Part shown: piece by piece, positions 1 through 7,120 of the stretch | Layout of the letters: every line of letters starts with the position of its first letter | Position numbering within the stretch: the first letter of the stretch is position 1 | Source: Lachnospiraceae bacterium | GTDB lineage: Bacteria > Bacillota > Clostridia > Lachnospirales > Lachnospiraceae | Direction: 5' to 3' | Assembly: GCA_017420605.1 (NCBI GenBank) | Contig: JAFOIS010000178.1 | Coordinates: forward strand, 1 to 13,003 | DNA length: 13,003 nt | Position numbers and translations under genes: made by a program | The notes under the pieces: model-generated | The model's input: the letters and a program-made list of their open reading frames with translations, nothing else | The model's database searches: none | What the model was told of the DNA's origin: nothing

Positions 1-299
1 GAGTCGACCGGATTGATGGAGCTCATGTCGATGAAGGTGCTGCCCGCTTTCATTTTCGCGCCGACGCCGTTTTCGCCGAGCATGACGGCTTTGACCTGCG
101 GTCCGTTCGGAAGCATGGTGATGACGGTGTCGCAGCTTTCCGCAACTTCGGCGTACGTTCCGGCTTTTGCCCCGGCCTCGACTAAAGGCGCGCACTTATC
201 CATGCTGCGGTTGGAGACGGTCACGTCGTAACCGGCTTTCAAAAGGTTCATTGCCATGGGCTTGCCCATGATACCCATTCCGATAAATCCGATTTTCAT
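1..299 (-). CDS. 2-hydroxy-3-oxopropionate reductase / 3-hydroxyisobutyrate dehydrogenase family protein (partial, N-terminal part)
   Basis: The gene runs off the left edge, so only about the first 99 residues are visible. They begin MKIGFIGMGIMGKPMAMNLL, the NAD(P)-binding glycine-rich loop and N-terminal signature of the 3-hydroxyacid dehydrogenase family. A cofactor-specificity segment VTVSNRS follows, then ITMLPNGPQVKAV and finally FIDMSSINP, the substrate-binding DMSS signature. The overall pattern is closest to tartronate semialdehyde reductase (GarR), which reduces tartronate semialdehyde to D-glycerate in hexarate or glyoxylate catabolism. 3-hydroxyisobutyrate or succinate-semialdehyde activity is also possible because the discriminating C-terminal part is missing. 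The start is supported by an AAGGAG ribosome binding site 8-9 bases upstream and by a good divergent promoter. It is divergent from the AraC regulator, so it may be a target of that regulator. Confidence 0.9.
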   Translation of the reverse strand, partial: MKIGFIGMGIMGKPMAMNLLKAGYDVTVSNRSMDKCAPLVEAGAKAGTYAEVAESCDTVITMLPNGPQVKAVMLGENGVGAKMKAGSTFIDMSSINPVD

Positions 300-331
300 A
301 TACAAGATCTCCTTTCCGGTCTTTTTTCTTT

Positions 332-360
332 ATTATAGCGGCCTTTTTTTCGGTTGTATA
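332..360 (-). promoter_or_regulatory. Predicted sigma-70-type promoter of the GarR-like reductase gene
   Basis: Reading the minus strand, TATACA (positions 355-360) and a perfect TATAAT (332-337) are separated by 17 bases. The A-rich leader then leads into the AAGGAG ribosome binding site of the reductase. Two TGGCGAAA sites lie just upstream (see the feature at 368-395), where an activator could act. Confidence 0.6.
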
Positions 361-367
361 TTCGGCT

Positions 368-395
368 TTTCGCCATGCTGTATTGAATTTCGCCA
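368..395 (-). promoter_or_regulatory. Direct repeat TGGCGAAA x2, candidate AraC-type operator
   Basis: On the minus strand TGGCGAAA occurs at 368-375 and again at 388-395, exactly 20 bases apart, so both copies sit on the same helical face. AraC-family regulators usually bind direct repeats about two helical turns apart. The pair lies between the divergent promoters of the reductase and the AraC gene; the second copy overlaps the predicted -35 of the AraC gene. The GCGAAW core recurs in other intergenic regions of the window. Binding by the adjacent AraC protein is inferred. Confidence 0.4.
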
Positions 396-410
396 ATCCT
401 GTGATAGACT
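383..410 (+). promoter_or_regulatory. Predicted promoter of the AraC-family regulator gene
   Basis: TTGAAT (383-388) and TAGACT (405-410) are separated by 16 bases, about 30 bases upstream of the start codon. A TGGCGAAA site (minus strand, 388-395) overlaps the -35, a position compatible with autoregulation. Confidence 0.45.
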
Positions 411-440
411 TTAGATAAGCCGGAAAGGAGGATGAGAGGG

Positions 441-1658
441 ATGGGACTTTTGTCACTTTCGATCGGGGAGCGGCTGGAAGCGCTTGGCGAGCTGCTTTCC
501 TGCGCGGGCAGGATGTACCGCTGGAGTTATGACGCGGAAGGGAATCTTCTGGAAACGGACTGCCCGGACCGGGTGCTGGACAAGGCCTTTAAAGCTTCCG
601 GCAGTATGGACGCGATACGGGAGCACGCCGAAGGCAGCCGGGAACCGATGGTGGTCAGTATCCCCTACGGGCTGAGCTGGAGCGCCGCCTATGAATATGA
701 GGAAGAACGTCTGGCAAAGATCCATGTGCTGGGCCCGATCACGCCGGTAGAGCTTTCGGCGGAAGCGATCAACAGGGCGATCCAGAATCCGCAGATCCCT
801 GTCCGCTGGCGTCCCAAGCTCATCCGGATCCTGCAGAGGATCCCGGTCATGTCCTCGATGGATTTCTTCCGCATAACGCTGATGCTGCATTACTGCGTCA
901 CCGGGGAGCGGCTGACCAATGCCGACATTTTCTTCCGTGAGCCGGATCTTAAGCGCCCTGATAAGGAGAACGCGCCGAAGAAGGACCGGATCAACACTTA
1001 CCGGACGGAGCAGGCGCTGATGCGCATGGTGACGGAAGGGGACGTCAATTACAAGTCTGTTCTGCACGACGCGGCGTCCGCCAGCCGCGGCGTTCGCGCG
1101 TCGGTGGCGGGATCGCTCGAGCAGGTGAAGGTCTCGCAGATCGTTTTCATTTCCCTTTGTACGCGCGCGGCGATCCAGGGCGGGATCTCGCCCGAGGTGG
1201 CGTATACCCGCGGGGACGCCTATATCCAGGATATCATGGACTGCCGGACCGTGGCGGACGCGGCACGGATCGGGCACACCATGTACGACGACTTCATCAA
1301 CATGGTCCACAAGCGCCGCGCGCAGGAGACATATTCGCCGCAGATCCAGAGCTGCTGCGACTATATCGAGCTGCACATAGAGGACAAGCTGAGCCTTTCG
1401 GAGATCGCGGGCCGCATCGGCTACGCGGAGTATTATCTGTCCCGCAAGTTCAAGGCGGAAACAGGTACGGGCATCAACGATTATATCAAGCAGGCCAAGA
1501 TCGAGAAGGCGAAGACGCTGCTTCTTTCGTCCGACCTCAGTATTCAGGAGATCTGCGACCGGCTTCACTTCGGATCCCGCAGCTTCTTTGCGGAGACGTT
1601 CCGGGAGATCGCCGGCATCCCGCCGGCGGCGTTCCGCGAGATGAACCAGAAGCTGTGA
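441..1658 (+). CDS. AraC family transcriptional regulator
   Basis: A 405-residue regulator. The C-terminal roughly 105 residues (about 298-402) carry the double helix-turn-helix AraC DNA-binding domain. The first helix-turn-helix is LSLSEIAGRIGYAEYYLSRK (317-336) and the second LSIQEICDRLHFGSRSFFAE (366-385), followed by the conserved F-x-x-x-G-I-x-P-x-x-F/Y-R ending. The N-terminal two thirds resemble the sensor region of YesN/YSIRK-type AraC regulators found in Firmicutes, including the VSQIVFISLCTRAAIQGGIS segment (231-250); no small-molecule pocket can be identified. The ATG at 441 is preferred over the in-frame ATG at 432 because AAGGAGG at 425-431 ends 9 bases before it and directly abuts the earlier codon. 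It lies between divergent and convergent catabolic genes, so it is the likely local regulator. A terminator follows at once. Confidence 0.93.
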   Translation: MGLLSLSIGERLEALGELLSCAGRMYRWSYDAEGNLLETDCPDRVLDKAFKASGSMDAIREHAEGSREPMVVSIPYGLSWSAAYEYEEERLAKIHVLGPITPVELSAEAINRAIQNPQIPVRWRPKLIRILQRIPVMSSMDFFRITLMLHYCVTGERLTNADIFFREPDLKRPDKENAPKKDRINTYRTEQALMRMVTEGDVNYKSVLHDAASASRGVRASVAGSLEQVKVSQIVFISLCTRAAIQGGISPEVAYTRGDAYIQDIMDCRTVADAARIGHTMYDDFINMVHKRRAQETYSPQIQSCCDYIELHIEDKLSLSEIAGRIGYAEYYLSRKFKAETGTGINDYIKQAKIEKAKTLLLSSDLSIQEICDRLHFGSRSFFAETFREIAGIPPAAFREMNQKL

Positions 1659-1692
1659 CCGCGCATGCTGCAGGAAGCGGAAATGAGATATG

Positions 1693-1727
1693 AAAGAGCC
1701 CCCGGCTTATTGCCGGAGGCTCTTTTT
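1693..1727 (+). terminator. Rho-independent terminator after the AraC gene (may also serve the convergent transporter gene)
   Basis: AAAGAGCCCCCGGC pairs with GCCGGAGGCTCTTT across a TTATT loop: a 14-pair stem with one C/A mismatch, followed by a T-run on the plus strand. It lies in the 92-base gap between two convergent genes. The A-tract on its 5' side gives a short T-run on the minus strand, so weaker termination in that direction is plausible. Confidence 0.88.
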
Positions 1728-1750
1728 CGAGGGGGTATTGAATAGCAGAA

Positions 1751-3508
1751 TTACATCTTCTGTTTTGCCTTTTTCGCGGCCTTTCTGGCGTCCTTGCGGG
1801 CTTTCTTCTCAAGGTACTTATTGTTCTCCGTATCGAAGTCAAGACCCTTCTTTTCGCAGTATTCTCTAAGTTCCCTGACGCGGTTCTCCTCCGCTTCGAT
1901 CTGCTGCTTTGCGATCTCGGCGCGCTGCTGTTCTTCGTGCGAAACATACGGGATGCCCTTCGCCGCGCACTCGGCCTTCTTGCGTTCGACAAGGGCGTGG
2001 GTGACTTCCGGCATGCGTTTGTCGATGTCGAAGAAGAAGACGAACAGTACCAGGAAGAGGAGCGCGGTCAGCGCGATGGCGCCCTGGTAGGAGAAGTTGA
2101 TCCAGGTAGTGGCGCCGGCGGGCTGGTCGGCGAAGATCTCGATCATCTTGCCCTTCTTTTCGATCGTGTCGACGAGTTCGGGAGTCGTGTACTTGGAGAC
2201 CATAAGGCCGAGGTTGAAGAGGCCCTGGCCGAGGCCGTTCGCCAGCGAATGCATGAAGCCGACCAGCGCGGCGGTCACGCCTTCGACGCGGATATGCTGC
2301 GAGTATTCGACGTGGTCGATGGCGTCGCCGGTGAAGCTCATCATCGTGTAGACGTAGAACATGGCGCCTACGCCGCCGAGGCCGGTACCGGCATAGACCG
2401 GCATGGTGCTGCCCGCGCCGAAGAAGGCGATGAGCGCGCCGACGAAGGCGATCGCCGAGCCGATGATGATCATTTTCGTGCGGCCGAACTTCTTAATGAG
2501 CGGCAGGACCACGAAGAGCATCGGTCCCATCGGCGCCATGGCGATCATGGTGAACCGGGCCTGGATGGCGGCGGCTTCGCCGTAGGCGTTGCCCGCTACG
2601 ACCCAGCCGGCGTAATAGATCTGGGAGACGCTCTTTAACGCGTTGAGGACCTGATAAATGAAGATCAGGATGATGAACATGATCCAGTACTTATCCTTGA
2701 GGCAGGCTTTGATCTGCGTCAGGAAATTGGCTTCGCGGACCTGCTTGACTTCGCCGTCGGCTTCGGTCGCGCGGCGCTCTTCCGTGATGCGCTCACGGGT
2801 GTAGAAATACTGGATGAAGGTCAGCGGAACGGCGATCGCGCACATGACGGCCAATGTCACAAGGTAGCCCTGCTTGTCGCCGCCCACCGAGCGGGAGATG
2901 CCCGCCAGGATCGTCGGGAAGAGGATCGAGATAATGCCGGTGCCGATATTCTTGGTGACCTGGCCGGCGATGGAGTTGCCGGAGCGCTGCTTGACGTTGC
3001 GGGTCGAAAGCGCCGCGGAAAGCTCGTAGGCCATGTACCACATCGTGTAGCCGACAGAGTAGAACAGGTTATAGGAAATGACGACCCAGATGGCCTGCGC
3101 CTTCGCGCCCATATCCGGGATGGCGAACATCATGATGATGCTGGCCACGGTGATGGGCAGGGCGAGAATGAACCACGGACGGAGCTTGCCCTGGCGGCAC
3201 TTGGTGTTGTCCAGGATCTTCGCCATGAGGACGTTGGTCAGCGCGTCGAGGAGCTTCGAGAGCACCGGGAACACGACCATGAAGCCTGCGATCCACATGC
3301 CGCGGCTGACGGTGAAGCCGAGCGTATCGGTCAGGTATTTGTTGAAGTAGCTGTTGACGATCGACTGCAGCAGCATGACGCCGAAGGGACCGGCGACATA
3401 ACCGAGCCAGCGCTCTTTGCCGTGAACGTTTGCGGAAGTGATCCTTGAATTCCAGAACGGAGCTTCAAACCAACCGCTGAGCAGACCTTTCTTTGCTTTC
3501 GTGTCCAT
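1751..3508 (-). CDS. GPH-family (MelB-type) MFS sugar:cation symporter
   Basis: A 585-residue membrane protein of the glycoside-pentoside-hexuronide:cation symporter family. Its core has about 12 hydrophobic segments. The family loop after helix II appears as LDALTNVLMAKILDN (87-101) followed by RQGKLRPWF (105-113), equivalent to the D-x-x-x-D-P-x-x-G ... G-R-x-R-P-W pattern. It should import a glycoside or uronide with H+ or Na+. N92 falls where MelB has its second cation-site aspartate. The roughly 92-residue cytoplasmic tail (from about 494) is highly charged and contains two copies of a C-x-x-K-G-containing segment, ending in a Lys/Ala-rich stretch. The start MDTKAKK is chosen because GAGGAGG lies 5-6 bases upstream; a longer frame to 3625 has no ribosome binding site and non-transporter-like sequence. 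Divergent from the deacetylase gene. Confidence 0.92.
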   Translation of the reverse strand: MDTKAKKGLLSGWFEAPFWNSRITSANVHGKERWLGYVAGPFGVMLLQSIVNSYFNKYLTDTLGFTVSRGMWIAGFMVVFPVLSKLLDALTNVLMAKILDNTKCRQGKLRPWFILALPITVASIIMMFAIPDMGAKAQAIWVVISYNLFYSVGYTMWYMAYELSAALSTRNVKQRSGNSIAGQVTKNIGTGIISILFPTILAGISRSVGGDKQGYLVTLAVMCAIAVPLTFIQYFYTRERITEERRATEADGEVKQVREANFLTQIKACLKDKYWIMFIILIFIYQVLNALKSVSQIYYAGWVVAGNAYGEAAAIQARFTMIAMAPMGPMLFVVLPLIKKFGRTKMIIIGSAIAFVGALIAFFGAGSTMPVYAGTGLGGVGAMFYVYTMMSFTGDAIDHVEYSQHIRVEGVTAALVGFMHSLANGLGQGLFNLGLMVSKYTTPELVDTIEKKGKMIEIFADQPAGATTWINFSYQGAIALTALLFLVLFVFFFDIDKRMPEVTHALVERKKAECAAKGIPYVSHEEQQRAEIAKQQIEAEENRVRELREYCEKKGLDFDTENNKYLEKKARKDARKAAKKAKQKM

Positions 3509-3576
3509 TTCTTCCTCCTCATTATTGATCCTTCTGCGGGATGGTCTAAACGTAACACGGCTTCCCGCCGGTGAAT

Positions 3577-3640
3577 ATTCGCAGATTTGCTTTTGTGTTT
3601 TCAAATTTGACGGATGCCGAAACATGGCGAATTTGCGGAT
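3577..3640. promoter_or_regulatory. Cluster of GCGRAW sites between transporter and deacetylase genes
   Basis: The 208-base divergent intergenic region holds CTGCGAAT (minus strand, 3577-3584), TGGCGAAT (3625-3632) and TTGCGGAT (3633-3640). The last two are adjacent, giving TGGCGAATTTGCGGAT. They share a GCGRAW core with sites upstream of the AraC/reductase pair and of the dehydrogenase gene. The placement 21-36 bases upstream of the weak -35 of the deacetylase promoter fits activator binding. Operator function is inferred. Confidence 0.35.
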
Positions 3641-3660
3641 AAATTGTCGAATTTTCCGAC

Positions 3661-3689
3661 TTTCCGGGGTCTTTCGTTTCCGCTATACT
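3661..3689 (+). promoter_or_regulatory. Predicted promoter of the deacetylase gene (good -10, weak -35)
   Basis: TATACT (3684-3689) is a near-consensus -10. The hexamer 17 bases upstream, TTTCCG (3661-3666), is a poor -35, which suggests dependence on an activator bound at the upstream GCGRAW sites. Confidence 0.4.
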
Positions 3690-3716
3690 GAAGGCGGAAT
3701 AAGGAAGGAGGACGCT

Positions 3717-4910
3717 ATGGAATACGACTGGATCCTGCGCGGCGGCAGGGTGATCGATCCCGCTTCGGGAACGGATGAGATCCGCGACGTATATGTGCGT
3801 GACGGGCGGATCGCGGATAACACGGACGAAATCGCATGGTGCGGCGGCAAGACATATCCGGCGGGGCAGGCCGCGGACGGCGGCGTGGTGATATCTCTCC
3901 CGGAGAGGGTCATAGACGCGGCGGGGCTTATCGTAACGCCGGGCCTGATCGATTTCCATGCGCATGTATACTGTCTGGGAAGCGCGCTTTCGGTCCGGGC
4001 TGACGAACTTTTGCGGCAGGGAACGACCACCGTCGTCGACGCCGGGACGTGCGGCTGCGCCGATTTTGATACGTTCGCGGAAACGGTGATCCAAAGTCCC
4101 GGCCCGCGCATTAGGGCGTTTCTCAACGTCGCAGCGGGCGGCCTTTCGAATCCGGACATTCCGGAGGATTACGATCCCGCCGGCTATGATACCGGGCGGA
4201 TCGAAGAGACGATCCGGCGGTACGGGGACGGGATCATCGGCCTGAAGATCCGTCTTTCGAAAGGGATCGTCCCGGAGGACCGCGCCGCGTATTATCTTGA
4301 CGAGTGTATATCGCTTGCCGGAAGGCTGGAGGAGCGTCTTGGAAGGCACCTCCGGGTCTGCGTCCACACGACGGACAGCCCGGTCCCGGCGGGAGATCTT
4401 GCGGAAATGCTCCGGCCGGGCGACATTTTCTGCCACTGCTATGCGGGAGCGGGGAGCACCATTCTGACGGAGAAGGGGGAGATCGATCCGAAGATCCTTG
4501 CTGCGCGGAAGAGAGGCGTGCTTTTTGACGCCGCGAACGGAAAAGCCAATTTCTGCCTCGATACGGCAAAGCGTGCGCTGGCGGCCGGCTTTCTGCCGGA
4601 TATCATCAGCACGGATCTTACGTCCATGACGTGCGGGGATTCTCCCTATGTTGGAAGCCTGCCCCGCATTCTTTCCAAATATATGGAGCTTGGTCTTACG
4701 CTTTCGGAAGCGGTGGGGCTTTGCACGCAGGCGCCGGCGCAGATCCTCGGGGAAGAAGGGGAGATTGGCACGCTGCGGCCGGGCGCAAGGGCGGATATCG
4801 CGGTCTTCCGTCTCGAAGATACGCCCTTTATGCAGAAGGATTTCCGGGGCGATACGATCACCTGCAAACGGCGCCTCGTTCCCGTGATGACGATACTCAG
4901 CGGCGGATGA
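3717..4910 (+). CDS. Amidohydrolase/deacetylase family metallohydrolase (EF_0837/Atu3266 type)
   Basis: A 397-residue amidohydrolase-superfamily enzyme related to the dihydroorotase-like deacetylase subgroup. The full metal-site set is visible: H-x-H at H81/H83 in LIDFHAHVY, the carboxylatable Lys K177 in GLKIRLS, H217 in VCVHTTD, H240 in FCHCYAG, and the catalytic Asp D300 in IISTDLTS. The C-terminal GTLRPGARADIAVF (351-364) returns the chain to the small beta domain typical of the family. A binuclear Zn hydrolase acting on an N-acyl, O-acyl or cyclic amide substrate is expected; related proteins hydrolyse acetyl esters of hydroxy acids. Residues about 33-66 form an extra segment in the N-terminal beta domain. 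The start at 3717 has AAGGAGG 6 bases upstream; an upstream extension to 3438 runs into the neighbouring gene and is rejected. Its end overlaps the convergent GHL6 gene by 14 bp. Confidence 0.92.
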   Translation: MEYDWILRGGRVIDPASGTDEIRDVYVRDGRIADNTDEIAWCGGKTYPAGQAADGGVVISLPERVIDAAGLIVTPGLIDFHAHVYCLGSALSVRADELLRQGTTTVVDAGTCGCADFDTFAETVIQSPGPRIRAFLNVAAGGLSNPDIPEDYDPAGYDTGRIEETIRRYGDGIIGLKIRLSKGIVPEDRAAYYLDECISLAGRLEERLGRHLRVCVHTTDSPVPAGDLAEMLRPGDIFCHCYAGAGSTILTEKGEIDPKILAARKRGVLFDAANGKANFCLDTAKRALAAGFLPDIISTDLTSMTCGDSPYVGSLPRILSKYMELGLTLSEAVGLCTQAPAQILGEEGEIGTLRPGARADIAVFRLEDTPFMQKDFRGDTITCKRRLVPVMTILSGG

Positions 4911-6828
4911 CGATACCGGCGTGCGCGCTAAGGCGCGGGACCGTGACGGTAAGGCTCCCGTCCCGGATCTCCCAGAGGACGTTCCCGGGTTCGTCGAGGT
5001 TTTCGCATTCGGCAGTCTCGTCCGGCCACGGGATCACAGCGCTCTGATCGCAGAGGACGACCGGATCGAAGAAGCTGTTGCCGAAATGGCCGCTGCCGTT
5101 GATGAAGTGCACGGTCTCGAAACCGTCGCCGCGTCCGTGCGTGAGCTCCACCATGGGGCTTGCGCTTTCGGACGCTTTTTTGCATCCGCACAGATCGCAG
5201 AGCACGTACTGAAGGAAGATACGCCAGTTGTCAAAGCCGTCGGTATAGTAATTGGAGGCCGGATACCAGGGGATCGAGACGCCGAAGCCCTCTCCCGCGG
5301 CATTCCGTACGACTGCCGGGAAGGCGGTCGGCTCTTCCGTCGCGTAGCACAGTTCCGGCGGGCCGAAGCGCTCGGGCTTAAGGTACGTGCCGAACCGTTC
5401 GGCGGTCTCTTCGTATTCTCTTTCCCAGTAGGTCCTGCCGCACATAAAAAGCGGACGGTCGGCTTCGGGGAGGCGCAGCATGGCGCCGAGGGCTTCGTCG
5501 TTCCGGACGCTTTCCCCGCGGACGCCGAAGACGGGGAGGGCGGGAAGCTGGCCGGTCGCAAGAAGGATCCCGCCGTTTCTGACCCATTCCGCAAGCTTTT
5601 CCATCGCCGGCGGCGCAAGGCGCGCCTTTTCGGGAAGGATGATCATTTTATACCGGTTAAGGCTGATCTTTGCAAGGCTTCCGGCGAGCGTTTCGTCGAA
5701 GAGGATATGGCTTTCGGTCAGCGCCCGCACAAAGCCGCGCTCTTCCGGAACGGGGATGACGTAGGAATCCCGTACAAGGAGCACGTCGGCCGCGGACGTT
5801 ACGCCATAGAGGACGTCTTCGTGGTCCGCCGCGTAGCGGAAGACTTTCTGCACGCGTCCGAAGGCGGAGCGGTCTTCCTTGGTGTCGGGCCGGCCCATCA
5901 TATAGTAGTCGAGGCCGCCGAAGTTCGAAAGCGTCTGCCACAGCCGGAGTTCCTGCAGCGCGGGATCGGCGGCGACGTGCCGGTAGGCGAAGCCCATGAA
6001 ATCGACGTTGGCGACGTCGGCTTCCGCACCGGTGCCGCGGATGGCGCGGGCGGCAGAGGCGGCCTGGTACTGCCAGTGGGGCAGCTCCCGGCCGAATTCG
6101 GAATTCGCTTCCTGGCGGACGTAATCCACCGAGCAGTAGGCAAGATCGGGCGCGATGCTGCGGAGCAGCGTCGTGACCCGTTTTTTCTGCGCGCCGGCGA
6201 CGCCCTGCTGGAAGCGGAAATATACGAAGCTGGCCTTGTCCGTACGCGAAAGTTCTTTCGGGATGTCCATGCCGGACTGCGCCCGGAACGCCGTGCGGCA
6301 GGCTTCACACTGGCAGGGGCCGTGGCGCTTCATGCTGTAGTCCACGACGTAACCGGTGGCGGTGCCCATGTTGCAGTAGATGCCGTCGAAGGGGATCTTC
6401 TCCAGCATTTCCTTAAGGATCTCATCCATATAGCCGCCCTGATAGCCGCCGAGTAGGCAGGTCTGCACGTAGCCGTTGTAAATGAGCGGCGTGCCGTCCG
6501 CGTTGCGGAAGGCCCAGTCGGGGTGGCGTTCGTAAACGGAAACGGGGATTTTGGAGAAGTCTGTCCGGGCAATGACCTTGATGCCGTTTTCGTGGCAGCG
6601 GTCCACGAGGTGCTTAAGGTCGAAGCCGTCAAGATACGCGCTGCGGGTGTGATCCGCAAGGTCCGTGGGGTAGCTCGCGATGAGTCCCGCGGCGTTCAGC
6701 ATGACCGCGTTGCAGGAAAAGGCCCGAAGGCTTTCAAGGAAGCCCTCTTCGTCAAAATCCTTCGTGTCGATCTCCCGGAAATTCGTCTGGACGACCCGCC
6801 AGGGGTAGCCGTTCCACCAGTTCGCCAT
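4897..6828 (-). CDS. GHL6-type hypothetical glycoside hydrolase with beta-galactosidase trimerisation-like domain
   Basis: A 643-residue protein without signal peptide, so probably cytoplasmic. The N-terminal half (about 1-320) matches the style of the 'hypothetical glycosyl hydrolase 6' (GHL6) TIM-barrel family: NWWNGYPWRVVQTNFREID (3-21), a NAAGLIASYPT stretch (45-55), KVIARTDFSKI (84-94), FDGIYCNMG (147-155) and a Cys cluster GPCQCEAC (170-177). The middle (about 335-440) has alternating strands and AEWVRNGGILLATG (413-426), resembling the GATase1-like trimerisation domain of family 42 beta-galactosidases. A C-terminal beta domain follows. It is probably a glycosidase acting on an imported oligosaccharide or glycoside, but catalytic residues cannot be assigned with certainty. 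The start has GGAGG 5-6 bases upstream. The mRNA leader contains the 15-bp repeats. Divergent from the dehydrogenase; tail-to-tail overlap with the deacetylase. Confidence 0.85.
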   Translation of the reverse strand: MANWWNGYPWRVVQTNFREIDTKDFDEEGFLESLRAFSCNAVMLNAAGLIASYPTDLADHTRSAYLDGFDLKHLVDRCHENGIKVIARTDFSKIPVSVYERHPDWAFRNADGTPLIYNGYVQTCLLGGYQGGYMDEILKEMLEKIPFDGIYCNMGTATGYVVDYSMKRHGPCQCEACRTAFRAQSGMDIPKELSRTDKASFVYFRFQQGVAGAQKKRVTTLLRSIAPDLAYCSVDYVRQEANSEFGRELPHWQYQAASAARAIRGTGAEADVANVDFMGFAYRHVAADPALQELRLWQTLSNFGGLDYYMMGRPDTKEDRSAFGRVQKVFRYAADHEDVLYGVTSAADVLLVRDSYVIPVPEERGFVRALTESHILFDETLAGSLAKISLNRYKMIILPEKARLAPPAMEKLAEWVRNGGILLATGQLPALPVFGVRGESVRNDEALGAMLRLPEADRPLFMCGRTYWEREYEETAERFGTYLKPERFGPPELCYATEEPTAFPAVVRNAAGEGFGVSIPWYPASNYYTDGFDNWRIFLQYVLCDLCGCKKASESASPMVELTHGRGDGFETVHFINGSGHFGNSFFDPVVLCDQSAVIPWPDETAECENLDEPGNVLWEIRDGSLTVTVPRLSAHAGIVIRR

Positions 6829-6850
6829 AGCATCCTCCGTTTCCTGATAT

Positions 6851-6940
6851 TATCGTACCGTGTGTTATCGTACCGAGTGGTATCGTACCGAATGGTATCG
6901 TACCGGGCGGTGTCGTACCGAGTGGTATTGTTCTGATCTT
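6851..6940. repeat. 15-bp tandem repeat, about 5 copies plus a degenerate sixth
   Basis: Units start at 6851, 6866, 6881, 6896 and 6911, with consensus TATCGTACCGAGTGG; a decayed sixth unit starts at 6926. The first ten bases are almost invariant (TATCGTACCG, once TGTCGTACCG) while the last five vary. Junctions create GGTA-TCG-TACC, a hyphenated dyad that could fold as a small hairpin in RNA. The array lies between the predicted GHL6 promoter and its start codon, so it should be transcribed as mRNA leader. Confidence 0.9.
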
Positions 6941-6969
6941 ATTGTAGGAAATCCGCAGAACACGGTAAA
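6941..6969 (-). promoter_or_regulatory. Predicted promoter of the GHL6 gene
   Basis: On the minus strand TTTACC (6964-6969) and TACAAT (6941-6946) are separated by 17 bases. A CTGCGGAT site (6951-6958, minus) lies inside the spacer. Transcription would begin near 6934, giving a leader of about 100 bases that includes the 15-bp repeats. Confidence 0.5.
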
Positions 6970-7026
6970 TCATCAGATTGGCGTTGATGTGCGGATTTTC
7001 GCTCATTTCCCGAAATAGGCGGAGGA

Positions 7027-7120
7027 CTGCGGAAAAGACTGCGAATTTGAGGACACAAGGGTGAATCTGCGGATAGGAGGATCGGGCGGGACGTGGCATA
7101 ATGGCAGCGTAGATTCGCAG
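7027..7120 (+). promoter_or_regulatory. Dehydrogenase promoter region with four CTGCGRAW sites
   Basis: CATAAT (7097-7102) is the best -10 candidate, but the hexamer 17 bases upstream (TAGGAG) is not a usable -35, implying activation. CTGCGGAA (7027-7034), CTGCGAAT (7039-7046) and CTGCGGAT (7067-7074) lie upstream, the last next to the -35 position. CTGCGAAT on the opposite strand (7113-7120) lies just past the expected start of transcription. Confidence 0.4.

Noticed and set aside
453..1568. Long minus-strand open frame (371 codons) opposite the AraC gene
   Set aside because: Arg/Asp/Leu-rich antisense sequence without domains or ribosome binding site; it mirrors the AraC gene, whose helix-turn-helix motifs are clear.
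3509..3625. N-terminal extension of the symporter (39 codons)
   Set aside because: The extra residues translate the ribosome binding site itself as a run of Glu; MDTKAKK at 3508 has GAGGAGG at the right distance.
3438..3716. N-terminal extension of the deacetylase to an upstream ATG
   Set aside because: It would run through the intergenic promoter into the transporter gene, has no ribosome binding site, and the ATG at 3717 has an excellent one and starts the family-typical sequence.
4921..6456. Long plus-strand open frame (511 codons) opposite the GHL6 gene
   Set aside because: Low-complexity antisense composition typical of GC-rich DNA, with no recognisable motif; the minus-strand GHL6 motifs and ribosome binding site are convincing.
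6851..6940. Riboswitch in the GHL6 leader
   Set aside because: The leader is a simple tandem repeat with tiny hairpins and does not show the conserved core of a riboswitch class I know.
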